Source of the DNA: Hyparrhenia diplandra
Taxonomy: Eukaryota > Streptophyta > Magnoliopsida > Poales > Poaceae
Assembly: GCA_015847255.1 (NCBI GenBank)
Contig: JADLZK010012248.1
Span: 806,001-870,000 of the forward strand
Length of the DNA stretch: 64,000 bases
Direction: 5' to 3'
Of this stretch, positions 45,620 through 56,456 are shown piece after piece. The number at the start of each line of letters is the position of its first letter. Position 1 is the stretch's first letter. Position numbers and translations under genes: made by a program. The notes below the pieces were generated by a model. That model had not been told where the DNA came from and made no database searches. It was given only the letters and a program-made list of their open reading frames with translations.

Positions 45620-47830
45620 AGGCTGGAGCGAAGAAATTAGAAAGAACCGGGAAAGTGTCGGACTTTAGGCGTAGAGGGAAAGTCCAAAGAAAATGAGAGC
45701 AATCATCGAGAATAACTAGATAATATTTGAAGCCGGATACATCGTAAACAAGGGAAGTCCACAAATCACGGTGTATCAAATCAAAGTTTTTAGAAGCTCG
45801 ATGATGAACTAGAAAAGGTAGGCGGGTATGGCGCCCGAAATGGGCACGCATGGCAGGTGGAGACGTCGTCTTGCTTGCTGCAGATGATGGAGGAAGACTG
45901 AGCAAGGCTCGAAGAGTGGTTATTTGGGGTGCCCGAGGCGTGCGGTGCCGTAGCCGGAGAGGGGGTCGCCACAAGAGCGCAAGGGCCGTAGGAGTCGACG
46001 GAGCTGCAAAGTGTAGAGGGGCCCCGAGCTGTCATTTGTCGAAGGAGGGTGTTCCCGAACGAAGATCCTTCACGTAAAACACCAAAAGGGTCAAATTCAA
46101 CGGAAACAAGATTATCAGTAGTAAACTTGCGAAATGGACGTAAGATTTTTGATGATGTCGGGGCTTAAGGACATCATTGAGGCGGAACGGGCGGGGATAG
46201 TGCCAACAACCGGGAGGATGGTGTCGTTGCCCACAATGATGGATGATGGAAAAGAGGAGGAGGAGGACATGGTGACCATACCAAGGTTGGAGGCCACGTG
46301 GGAGGAGGCACCCGAATCCATCACCCAGTCCGAGATGCTTGGGGGAGGGGTGAGGGAGACGGTGCTGAAGGCGTTGGCGAGGGAGGAGGCCCCCGAGGGG
46401 CCACCAAGACCGTCCCCCTTGGGGCGAGAAACCTGGTGGTGCGCCCGGCCGCCAGAGCTTGGTGGGGCGACGGAGGCGGACCAGGGGCGAGGAGGAGGCC
46501 CCCGAGGGCCACCGAGGCGGACCCGGGCCACATGGAGATGGACCTGGTCCATGGGTTGTAGATGGAGGGCCTTTGCGCCCCAAAGGGGAGAGTGCCGTTG
46601 TGTGTGGTTGCCCCCGACCGCGGCCACCGCGGCGACGCCGGCCGCGATTCTTGCCCCCTGAGCCGGCGGGTGACCCCCCAGCAGCGGCGAGGAGGGCGCG
46701 GAGCAGCCAGAGCCACCGGTAGACAAGGAGGAGGCCGGGCGGCTTGTTGGGTGCGGTGGTGACGAGGGGCCGTCGGAGGAGCCGCCGGAGAAGGCATGTT
46801 GAGCTCGGCGAGACGGAGATCGGCACGAACGCCGGGCGAAAAGAGGGAAGGGTCGCTACCGGTCACGAAGCTGGGACACGAACTGAAACCGCTCGTTGAG
46901 ACTACGCAGGATGTTCAGCACCAAGAGTGCGATCCTGAATGGGCTCACCCAGGTCAGCAAGGGCGTCAGCCATGCCCTTCATCTTCCGGCCGGCAGAGTC
47001 GCCGACGGAGAGGGCGCCCTGGGAGAGGGTGCGGAATTCGCGGCCGAGGAGCATGGCGCGGGACTCCCCGTTGTTCAAGAACTGTTCAAGACCCAGCCAA
47101 GCAGCCCGAGCAGAGATGCCATCACGCCGTGGATGATGTCGAGGGGAGGTCCGGAGAGATGGTATTGAAGATCCACGAGACAACCACGCAGTCCATGCGG
47201 GACCAAGCCGGATCGTGGGGCGAAGATCGCCGGTGAGGACGTGATCCTTCAGCGAGAAGCGGCTGAGAATGAGGAGGACGTAGCCGCCACTTGGAGTAGT
47301 TGGAGGACTGCAGGTCCGAACAATCAGCATCAAGTTCCTGGTGTTCTGAACAGCGGTAGCCCTGGCTGTGCAGGCGGGCAACAGCCACAGGTTCGCCGCA
47401 GACGGAGTGGTCGTCGCCCACCAGCGAGTCGCCATCGCGGGGTCAGGTTGAGGACGAAGGAGGCAAGCCCGATGGCCGCAGCCTACTGCTCCAGGGCATC
47501 GGCCTCGCGCGTTCCGCCTCGAGGGCAGCAGCAGCGTTGCGGACACACTCCTGGGCAGCGGCGGCGGACTTGAGGATGGCAGCCTCATCTTGGAGGGCCT
47601 GGCTGCGCTCGGCGTTGGAGGAGGCCAGAGCAGCAGCTTCAGTCCTCCAGGGTCTTGGCGGCAGCAAGGGTTTCGTCGCGCAACTTGGTGGCGGTGGCCA
47701 CAGCAACGACGCCGGAACTGGAGGCCCCAGAGGTAGGAGCAGCCATGGATGCAGCAGCCCAAGGGGCGCAAGGCAGGCAGAGGGTGTGGAAGTAGAGGTG
47801 GGTGGGAGAGGAAAGGTCCAGGATTAGATT
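45620..47830 (-). pseudogene. Copia gag, protease-like segment and partial integrase; RT missing
   Basis: Read on the minus strand from 47771. A copia gag frame runs to about 46902 with FSLKDHVLTGDLRP and FRTLSQGALSVGDSAG. A Gly/Pro/Arg-rich linker follows. 46726-46115 encodes WVMDSGASSHVASNLGMV, the DSG-type active-site region of the copia protease, followed by SPDIIKNLTSISQV. The pre-integrase/integrase start (CHACPFRAPYPP; NFDLIHRDLWTSLVYDVSGF; YYLVILDDCSHFLWTFPLRL) is at 46000-45640. It then stops near the polypurine tract, with the rest of integrase, RT and RNase H deleted. Long plus-strand frames in this area are shadows. Confidence 0.85.
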
Positions 47831-47845
47831 AGTCAGCTGATACCA

Positions 47846-48035
47846 TGATAGACAGGAATGCCAAAGGCTTAGAATACTTTATGGAGGATTACAGAGGGGA
47901 TTACATATAAATAGGAGTGGAGAGGGAGCCCAAGGGGCTGCACCCAAAAGGGCCTAAGCCAGCCAGGAGGCGGCTGATATATCTAGGAATACTAAACAAT
48001 ATCTAGGAAACTAAACAAGGTAATTAATTCTAACA
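47846..48035 (-). repeat. 5' LTR (right) of the deleted copia element
   Basis: 190 bp, plus strand TGATAGACAGGAATGCC to AATTCTAACA, matching 45407-45582. Confidence 0.9.
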
Positions 48036-48372
48036 ATATGGGTATGAAGCTTCATGTCCTTTTAACATAGTAAGGATATGTCCGAGGGTTCATGTAATCA
48101 TGCTCTGTACAATTGCTTGAATAACTGACATCTGACCAATGGTGGGATGAGCTTGAGGGTGTTTTTGGTTGCTTGACATGGATTGGTGAGGTGGCACATG
48201 GATGGGCCAGGTCACGCATGAATCGACCTCACCAAGTGGCCCAGGTGCTTCAACTTTATTATATGTATTTCCATCTTTTTTTTGTTACTAGGAAATATGC
48301 CCGTGCGTTGCAACGTGTAATATTATATTGTATAAAATAATTTCCTTTTGAAAATCACAATTCACATCTGAT

Positions 48373-48533
48373 CTAAACATTGTTTGGCTTATAGCATCCT
48401 TTGAAAAAAACATAACCTTTGAGATGTAAATATTGTTTGGCTTATAGCATCTTTTGAAGAAAAACATAACCTTTGAGATCTAAATATTGTTTGGCTTATA
48501 GCATCTTTTGAAGAAAACATAACCTTTGAGATT
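48373..48533. repeat. 54-bp tandem repeat, three copies
   Basis: Units contain attgtttggcttatagcatc, then ttttgaagaaaaacataacc and tttgagat. Starts are at about 48373, 48427 and 48481. Confidence 0.9.
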
Positions 48534-49139
48534 CATAATAACTATCAAGTGATTAACCTGCTAAACACTTTTTACAAGCTGTAGACTTTGATCGGTACAA
48601 AGAATCAAGGTCAAACACAAATGCTGGATCCCAAATTTTCAAGAACAACAGAATTCAGTTAGTCAGACAACTCATATGGAAACTTACATTTTTTTTTTTT
48701 TTTTGGAAGCGCATATGGAAACTCACATGACTAATGAAAAAAAATAATGATTACTATGAGGACTGAGCAGTTTGAAGTTGTGCATCGAGCCCTGGCATGC
48801 AGCTTGAAGCGTGCATGTCGCATCTACGACTCTTCATGCGCACGTCCTAGGCAAGGCAATCTGCAGCGCCAACGACCATGCATGATCTTCCTGTTGAGCG
48901 ACGACGAACCGCAGCACCAGCCAAGGTACATATCCATTCAGTCCATGCGTAGGGGAACCTCTACAGACTACAGCGAAGACGTAGCAGCAGGCGCGTCCCT
49001 TCGTGCAGCGATGGCGTAGGCAACGTTGCGTTGAGCCGGCGATAACGTAGTCGCGTGCGTATCCCTGAGGTCATGTCGTCAGGGTCGTGGGCTGTAGTTT
49101 TTTTTTTGTTGTCGGGCAATCCTTGACCGCGTATGGGTG

Positions 49140-49205
49140 GGACTCAGGAACGGCAGGGTCAACAGCCGTTGAGGACTCAGGAACGGCAGGGTCAACAGCC
49201 GTTGA
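49140..49205. repeat. Perfect 33-bp tandem duplication
   Basis: ggactcaggaacggcagggt followed by caacagccgttga, twice without mismatch (49140-49172 and 49173-49205). Confidence 0.95.
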
Positions 49206-50370
49206 GTCGATACAGAGACCGAGACACTTTAGGTTGGAGGGCTGGACGAAAATTGGGCTGACGACGGAAATTTTCTTTCTTTATTAGTAGGTATAGATAG
49301 GTATGGTGGAAGGAAAAAGGGTGGAAAAAAGAGGTGGAAAAAAAGTGGTGAAAAGGCCCGTGAAAAGGCCCGGTGAAAAGGCCGGTGAAAAGGAGGTGGG
49401 ACTGAAATTTTCTCTCTTTATTAGTAGGTATAGATAAGAAAAGATCTCCATGTACAAAGTGGAAACATATTAATTTGACAACAAAAATGTCATTACGATG
49501 TTGATTATTCTTTCACTTTTGGAGCAATGTTGATGGCCACAATTGGTGTTGTCCCCCACATTAGCTCTTTGCTCACCACTGAGTAAAGTTAAATGTAATT
49601 ATATATGAAATATGACTTCAAAAGATGTGATGTTGGCATATAAAACTTACTCCGCGCCATTCCTCGTACATGTAGATTTTTATATGGCTACCATGCATGC
49701 CACTTTGACATTAATTTATGATAGTTGATCCCTTCATGTAAGTAACCACATGTTGTTTAGTTTGATTCCAAATGATCTACGATTCCTGCAACAAGGCATG
49801 ATGCACGTTTATTTTTTTAAAAAAAACGAATTACATGAAAAAAGTGACTTCAATGCATGTGGGTAAATGTAAGTGGAGAAAAATAAGTCACCACCCAGTA
49901 AGTTATTGTTGGACATAGGGTGGGGAAACTAGCTTCCAGATAGATGGAGATGGTACATGGAGTCACGACCTCACGGGGACAACAACACAAGTAGTGTTAC
50001 AAGTGACTCTATGATAAAAATCTAGACTACAGAACTTGTCACGCATGCCTGGAGCAAGTGGTAGAAACATACTGTATGACCTGGGGGACAAACACAATAA
50101 AAAACAATTTTGTCCATATCTAGACAACTAGTCCTGGATGCCTTTGCCGATCCACCCTTTTGTCACCATCTCAAAGATTTCTCATGCTTCAGATTAGTTC
50201 ATGACCAACTCAGAGAGTTTGACCGTACTAGAGATGTTGTTGATGGTGGCGCCGACATTGTTTGTGGTGTCACTAACACACACCATATGCTAGTAAACTG
50301 AATTAGTTACTTATAAATAAATATCAGACTAGTGTGCTGAGTTTAATCACCGTACGTCCCATGCTTGTTT

Positions 50371-51367
50371 TGTTGGAATTTAGATGGGCTTGGCCCAATA
50401 ACAAATTCGGAAATTCCTAGAGAGATCTCAAAGGCCCATACTATATTTGGTAATCTTGGCCTTCAAGTTGTAGAGTCCTGAACCGACTCTATTCCTACTT
50501 CTAAACGGACTAGGAAGAGGATTCCTACTTCTAAACGGACTAGGAAGAGGATTCCTACTTCTAAACGGACTAGGAATAAGAGTCCTAAACCGATCGTGAT
50601 CGCGACACGATGTTCGGGATATATAAGCAACCCACCGGCCACGCCAAATAATAGAGAATAACATAGATCGAGATATCTCATATTGGTTTAGAGAGGTGTA
50701 CCTTGAATAGACAACCTCTCTACACTAGAGAATTGAGATAGAGTTTTCGCTCTTCTTGTTGTTGCGCCGCCGTAGCTACTCCAGCCCGATTGCTTTGCGT
50801 GCACTAGCAACCGGGCGAGCAGGTCTCCGAAACCCTCGTCTTTGCGATCCCTGCGGCGGGAGAAGGCGAATAAGGTTTTTGGGAAGCGCTCTTCGCGCGA
50901 CTGCTCTCGATCTTCGTCACAGCTTGTCTTCCGGGAAGGACACGCGGAGGACCGTCCCAGCGCCGTCTTCATCAACAGCTCCTTCGACTTCTTCAAAGAA
51001 GCAGCTGCCGATCGACGACAGCTACAAGCGACCTGAAGGACCTCGGCGTCGCTTTTAAGGCGAATAAGTAGCAGCCGCCGATCGACGGCGGCGACAAATG
51101 ACTGGAGGACCTCGGGCGCCGTTGAACCTCTTCATTACGTTGTCCTCAACGTCAGCCGGTATTCTCGAGATCCAATCTATCACGGTGTGCTAGTTGGGTT
51201 TACACCTGTTGCTATGATGATGCTACGTGATATCATGATCCGTCCCCGCTAGTATATGCGATATACTTGACTGTCTTGCTAGTATGCTTGACATGCTTTA
51301 TCTAGTAGGTCTATTTGTCATGATTTATATTTTGGAATTGATCTCGAAATTGCCTAATATCCCAACA
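50371..51367 (+). repeat. 5' LTR of the copia element
   Basis: 997 bp, containing three perfect or near-perfect 30-bp tandem units (attcctacttctaaacggac...) at 50491-50580, a TATATAAG box at 50620-50627, and a roughly 64-bp duplicated segment near 51005-51130. The base after its end is not a recognisable primer site. Confidence 0.93.
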
Positions 51368-51506
51368 ATCCAAAAAACCTTATTTATAGGCTTTTTTCTT
51401 GATTTAACTATGGCTGTTTTCAGCGGCGACGTTTGAGACTAGAAAAATTTTCTAGTGCACATATAAAGAGGTGGCGAGTTAAGGCCATGCTCGACTAGAG
51501 GCTAAG

Positions 51507-54500
51507 ATGTTCTGGGTTACTGTTGGATCGCCTCAGGGAAATATCTCTAGAGATAAGAGAAGATTCCAAGGAGACAACACTATCCTTAGAAGAACAATCC
51601 TAAACAGTCTTGCTAGTCATCTAGAAGATGCAAACTTGCACTTCCAAGATGAGAGGGCATTGTGGGATCAACTGAATGCAACCATTGGTACATCTGAGTT
51701 GTACATTATGGAGAGCTTTCATGACTACAAGATGGTTGCTAACCGATCTATAGTCAAGCAAGCGCATGAGGTTGAACACATGGCAAGAGAACTTGAACTC
51801 CTTAAGTATGTCATACCCGATGAATTTGTAGTCGGATACATTATCGCTAGGTTGCCTTCTTCATGGAAGAGCTTCGGCACAATTCTAAAACACAAGAGAC
51901 AGAAAATATCAGTTATAAACCTGATAGCATCTCTTGATGATGAAGAAAAGATTCGGGTGAAGAATACTATTGAGAAGAGGAACAAGAGCCATTCTAGCAC
52001 TAATATTGTGCAAGAAAACCCACATGGCAAGAACAAAGAGAATAAATCTTCCCTTTGGTAAGGGTTACATTTGTGGTGGCTTGTTCCGCCTAAGTTTGAC
52101 AGATTTATGCAATAAGTCAGTGAATCATATTTGTGGCACAATAAATGATAGTTTAAGTGTTTGGCATTCTCGTTTATGTCATGTGAACTTTGGTTTGATG
52201 TCACATTTATCTAGCTTGAAGTTAATTCCAGATTTCACTATTGCCAAAGGTTCTAAGTGCCATAGTTGTGTGCAATCTAAGCAACCTCGAAAGCCTCACA
52301 AGGCGCGGAGGAGAGACACTTGGCACCTCTAGAGCTCATACATTCTCGATCTATGCGAGATGAATGGTGTGTTGACTAAAGGTGAAAAGAGATATTTCAT
52401 GACATTGGTTGATGATGCTTCTAGATATTGCTATATTTACTTGCTGAAAACTAAAGATGAGGCATTAGACTACTTTAAAATCTTTAAGGCTGAAGTTGAA
52501 AAACAACTAGAGAGAAAGATTAAATGTCTAAGGTCGGATCGTGGTGGTGAATATTTTGCTATAATATTTGATGAGTTTTGTGCGGAACATGGTATTATTC
52601 ACGAGAGGACGCCTCCCTATTCGCCCCGAATCCAACGGAATTGCCGAGAGGAAAAAAAACCACACGCCGACCGACTTGGTTAACGCCATGTTAGACACCG
52701 CCGGTTTATCTAAGGCATGGTGGGGAAGCTATATTGATTGCGAGTCATGTCCTGAATAGAGTTCCAAACGAGAAATAAATAGACAACGCCATATAAGATG
52801 TGGGTTGGTAGGAAACCATCACTTTCATACTTACGCACGTGGGATGCTTGGCGAAAGTCAATATTCCAATTAATAAGAAGCGTAAACTTGGACCAAAGAC
52901 GGTAGATTGTATCTTGGATATGCTCACAACAGCATTGCCTATCGATTTTTAGTAGTAAGATCCGAAGTTTCGATATGCTTGTAGATACTATCTTTGAATC
53001 TTGTGATGCTACATTTTTTTGAGAATATATTTCCTTTGAAATATATGCGTAGCAATGTTAGATTTTCTATTGAATTAGCTCCCGATGATACTTGTACCTA
53101 TCGAATACCCTGTTGAGGCATTTGAACAACCACTTGAGAAGGATGACAATGAAGTTCCCTGTGAGGAACAAGAGACAAAGGATTGAAAAATCTTTTTGGT
53201 GATGATTCCATTGTGTACCTTGTGGATGATACTCCCACCTCTATATCGAGGAGGCATATGCATCTCCGGATGTAGATGATTGGAAAAGAAGCTGTTCATA
53301 GTGAGATGGACTCGATTCTTTCTAATGGAACTTGGGAGCTATCCGATCTACCATTCAGTTGTAAATCAATTGGATGTAAGTGGGTGTTCAAGAAGAAGCT
53401 TAGACCTGATGGTACTATTGATAAGTACAAGGCTCGGCTTGTGGCAAAGGGTTATACTTAAAAAGGAGGGCGAGGATTTCTTTGATACTTAATCACCTGT
53501 TGCTAGAATAACCACTATTCGAGTACTACTTTCCTTGGCTGCCTCATATGGTCTTATCGTTCATCAAATGAACGTGAAGACAGCTTTCCTCAATGGAGAG
53601 TTGGATGAGGAGATTTACATGGATCAGCCTGATGGATTTGTAGTAAAAGGTGCAGAGCAAAAGGTGTGCAAAACTATTGAAATCTTTGTATGGCTTGGAA
53701 CAAGCACCAAAGCATGAAGTTAGACACTACGTTAACTAGTGCCGGTTATGTTGTCAATGAAGCTGATAGGTGTGTGTATTTTCGACATGGTGGGGCGATT
53801 CTGTTATATTATGTTTATATGTTGATCTTTGGTTCCAACATTGTTGTGATCAATGAAGTCAAGTCTTTCTTGTCTAAGAGTTTTGACATAAAAGATCTAG
53901 GAGAGGCTGATGTAATTTTAAACATCAAGCTAATTAAGGAAGAGAGTGGGATTACATTGTCACAATCTCACTATGTTGAGAAGGTTCGAACCGTTTTGGT
54001 TTTATGGATAAAAAGCCTTCTCCAACACCTTATGATCCTAGTGTGATATTGAGAAAAATAAGAAGAATACTAGAGATCAATTGAGATACTCTCGAGATAA
54101 TTAGTTCACTCATGTATTTAGCTAAGCGCAACTAGACCAGATATCTCTTTTCTTTGTGAGCAAGTTGAGTAGGTATATGTCCAACCGGGTGATGATCATT
54201 GGCATGTACTAGAGAGGGTCTTGTGCTATCTTAGAGGTACAATGAGTTATGGCATACACTATTCGGGCACCCCAGCTGTGCTAGAGGGATATAGTGATGC
54301 GAACTGGATTTCTGATATTGATCAAATCTACGCTACTAGTGGGTATGTATTTACTCTTGGAGGTGGCGCAGTGTCATGGAGGTCTTGTAAACAGACTATT
54401 TTGACTAGATCAACCATGGAAGCAGAACTTACTGCTTTAGAAACAAGCATCTGCAGAGGCGAGTGGCTGCGTGAGCTCTTGTCTGACTTGCCGGTGGTTG

Positions 54501-54715
54501 AAAAACCGGTACCGGCTATCCTTATGAACTGTGATAATCAAACAGTGATCACTAAAGTGAATAGTGCTAAGGATAATTCGAAGTCAACAAGACACGTTAA
54601 AAGACGTTTGAAGACTGTCAGGAAGTTGAGAAACTCCGGAGTAATAACTGTATCTTATATACAGACAGACAAAAAGCCTGGCAGATCCCTTTATAAAAGG
54701 GCTATCACGTAATGT
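51507..54715 (+). pseudogene. Copia gag-pol remnant: gag, integrase, RT and RNase H
   Basis: The gag frame is at 51507-52061 (LHFQDERALWDQLNATIGTS, ELLKYVIPDEFVVGYIIARL). It runs straight into pre-integrase sequence at about 52062 (NDSLSVWHSRLCHVNFGLMS, KGSKCHSCVQSKQPRKPHKA), so the zinc knuckle and protease are deleted. The integrase core is at 52360-52680, with DDASRYCYIYLLKTKDEALD, LRSDRGGEYFAIIFDEFCAE and ERTPPYSPRI. RT starts near 53285 (SCKSIGCKWVFKKKLRPDGT) and continues NVKTAFLNGELDEEIYMDQP. The YVDD site is destroyed: it reads YYVYMLIFGSN at 53810. RNase H is best preserved (54221-54712: GYSDANWISDIDQIYATSGY, MEAELTALE). Several frameshifts are present. Confidence 0.9.
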
Positions 54716-55461
54716 GATAGAAATTGCATCGAGGGAGATGGGTATGAGACCCATATGAGTTTTCAGTAGTAGTAACCCAACCTTTTTGATCGGAGATCCC
54801 GTGACTAAGGATCTGGGAAAAACAAGCTATTGGTAAACTGAGGAGAGTATATTTATAACCCTCTCTAAGTGAAGATGCAATAACTCTCAAATGCGTTGAG
54901 GCACTGTATGGCAGGTTGGCTAATGCCTTAATATGTTCTATTGGCTCTGACAAGCGAAGATGCGATCCTACAGAGCATTCTTGAATGAACATACCTATAT
55001 GAGTTGACTGTTAAACGTCGCAGTCTATGAGATTTGGGTGGTCTCTAGTATACTCATGAAGAGACCCGGGGAGTATGACGTATATGCTCCACCCACGGGG
55101 TAAGGCTAAGCGGCAGCCGGTACTAATTAACGGCTTTAAGTAAAAAGCATGTTCACACAAAAAACTTGCAATTCAAGGCGTAGTCCATTGTTCAAGTTGC
55201 TTGCAATTCAAGGCGTAGTCCATTGTTCAAGTTGTGAATATGTGTAGCTTAAGGACCAGGTACTAGTGTGGCTTTAAGTAAAGCTTGTTCGCACAAAACT
55301 TGCAATTCAAGGCGTAGTCCATTGTTCAAGTTGTGAATAAGTGTAGCTTAAGGACCTAGGCGGATGTTCAACTTTACAGTCTCTGCCGAAATACTAGGTA
55401 TATTAAACAGCAGCAAGAATTGGCAAAACTCTAAATGGGTATTTGAGATCTGGTGGGGGAT
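54716..55461 (+). other. Copia 3' untranslated region with repeats and polypurine tract
   Basis: Non-coding. It contains three copies of aacttgcaattcaaggcgta / gtccattgttcaagttg (about 55160-55340). The polypurine tract ggtgggggat (55452-55461) lies directly before the 3' LTR. Confidence 0.8.
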
Positions 55462-56456
55462 TGTTGGAATTTAGATGGGCTTGGCCCAATAACAAATTCG
55501 GAAATTCCTAGAGAGATCTCAAAGGCCCATACTATATTTGGTAATCTTGGCCTTCAAGTTGTAGAGTCCTGAACCGACTCTATTCCTACTTCTAAACGGA
55601 CTAGGAAGAGGATTCCTACTTCTAAACGGACTAGGAAGAGGATTCCTACTTCTAAACGGACTAGGAATAAGAGTCCTAAACCGATCGTGATCGCGACACG
55701 ATGTTCGGGATATATAAGCAACCCACCGGCCACGCCAAATAATAGAGAATAACATAGATCAGATATCTCATATTGGTTTAGAGAGGTGTACCTTGAATAG
55801 ACAACCTCTCTACACTAGAGAATTGAGATAGAGTTTTCGCCTCTTCTTGTTGTTGCGCCGCCGTAGCTACTCCAGCCCGATTGCTTGCGTGCACTAGCAA
55901 CCGGGCGAGCAGGTCTCCGAAACCCTCGTCTTTGCGATCCTGCAGCGGGAGAAGGCGAATAAGGTTTTTGGGAAGCGCTCTTCGCGCGACTGCTCTCGAT
56001 CTTCGTCACAGCTCGTCTTCCAGGAAGGACACGCGGAGGACCGTCCCAGCGCCGTCTTCATCAACAGCTTCTTCGACTTCTTCAGCAGCAGCTGCCGATC
56101 GACGACAGCTACAGCGACCTGGAGGACCTCGGCGTCGCTTTAAGGCGAATAAGTAGCAGCCGCCGATCGACGACAGCGACAGCGACCTGGAGGACCTCGG
56201 CGTCGTTTTCGGGAACCTCTTCATTACGTTGTCCTCAACGTCAGCCAGGTATTCTCGAGATCCAATCTATCTGGTGTGCTAGTTGGGTTTACACCTGTTG
56301 CTATGATGATGCTACGTGATATCATGATCTGTCCCCGCTAGTATATGCGATATATACTGACTGTCTTGCTAGTATGCTTGACATGCTTTATCTAGTAGGT
56401 CTATTTGTCATGATTTATATTTTGGAATTGATCCGAAATTGCCTAATATCCCAACA
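55462..56456 (+). repeat. 3' LTR of the copia element
   Basis: 995 bp copy of 50371-51367. The three 30-bp units are at 55582-55671 and the TATATAAG box at 55711-55718. Confidence 0.93.

Larger units (their letters stand above)
45407..48035 (-). mobile_element. Deleted Ty1/copia retrotransposon on the minus strand
   Basis: Short LTRs at both ends are flanked by ATATG (45402-45406 and 48036-48040). Next to the right LTR the minus strand reads TGGTATCAG, the methionine-tRNA primer site; next to the left LTR is a G-rich polypurine tract (GCGCTGGGG). Gag, protease-like and early integrase segments are present, but RT and RNase H are missing. It is a large deletion derivative that must have depended on other copies. 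Confidence 0.9.
48288..49434 (-). mobile_element. Non-autonomous Helitron on the minus strand
   Basis: On the minus strand the element starts TCTATACCTACTAATAAAG and ends in CTAG. A hairpin-forming CGTTGCAACGCACGGGC lies just inside the 3' end, as in grass Helitrons. Host A and T flank the ends, the AT target of Helitrons, and no target duplication is seen. It carries no helicase. It holds a 54-bp tandem repeat (48373-48533) and a 33-bp duplication (49140-49205). A second copy of the 5' terminal sequence ends at 49297, 137 bp inside. Confidence 0.75.
50371..56456 (+). mobile_element. Ty1/copia LTR retrotransposon, internally degenerate
   Basis: LTRs of 997 and 995 bp, TGTTGGAATTTAG to ATCCCAACA, are flanked by TGTTT (50366-50370 and 56457-56461). 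The internal order integrase before RT identifies Ty1/copia. The empty site is seen in copy 2 at about 61027. The primer-binding site, zinc knuckle and protease are missing, yet the two LTRs are nearly identical, implying a recent insertion of an already defective copy or very recent deletions. Confidence 0.93.

Noticed and set aside
46134..47573. Plus-strand frames up to 175 codons
   Set aside because: They are shadows of the minus-strand copia gag and protease region, which has clear family motifs.
48373..48533. CRISPR-like array
   Set aside because: Three contiguous 54-bp repeats without unique spacers, inside a Helitron in plant nuclear DNA.
50110..50301. 63-codon frame conserved at its C-terminus in copy 2 (60870-60961)
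   Set aside because: It lacks an ATG, is frameshifted in copy 2, and in the shared 31 codons I count seven differences, all changing the amino acid, so there is no sign of protein-level selection.
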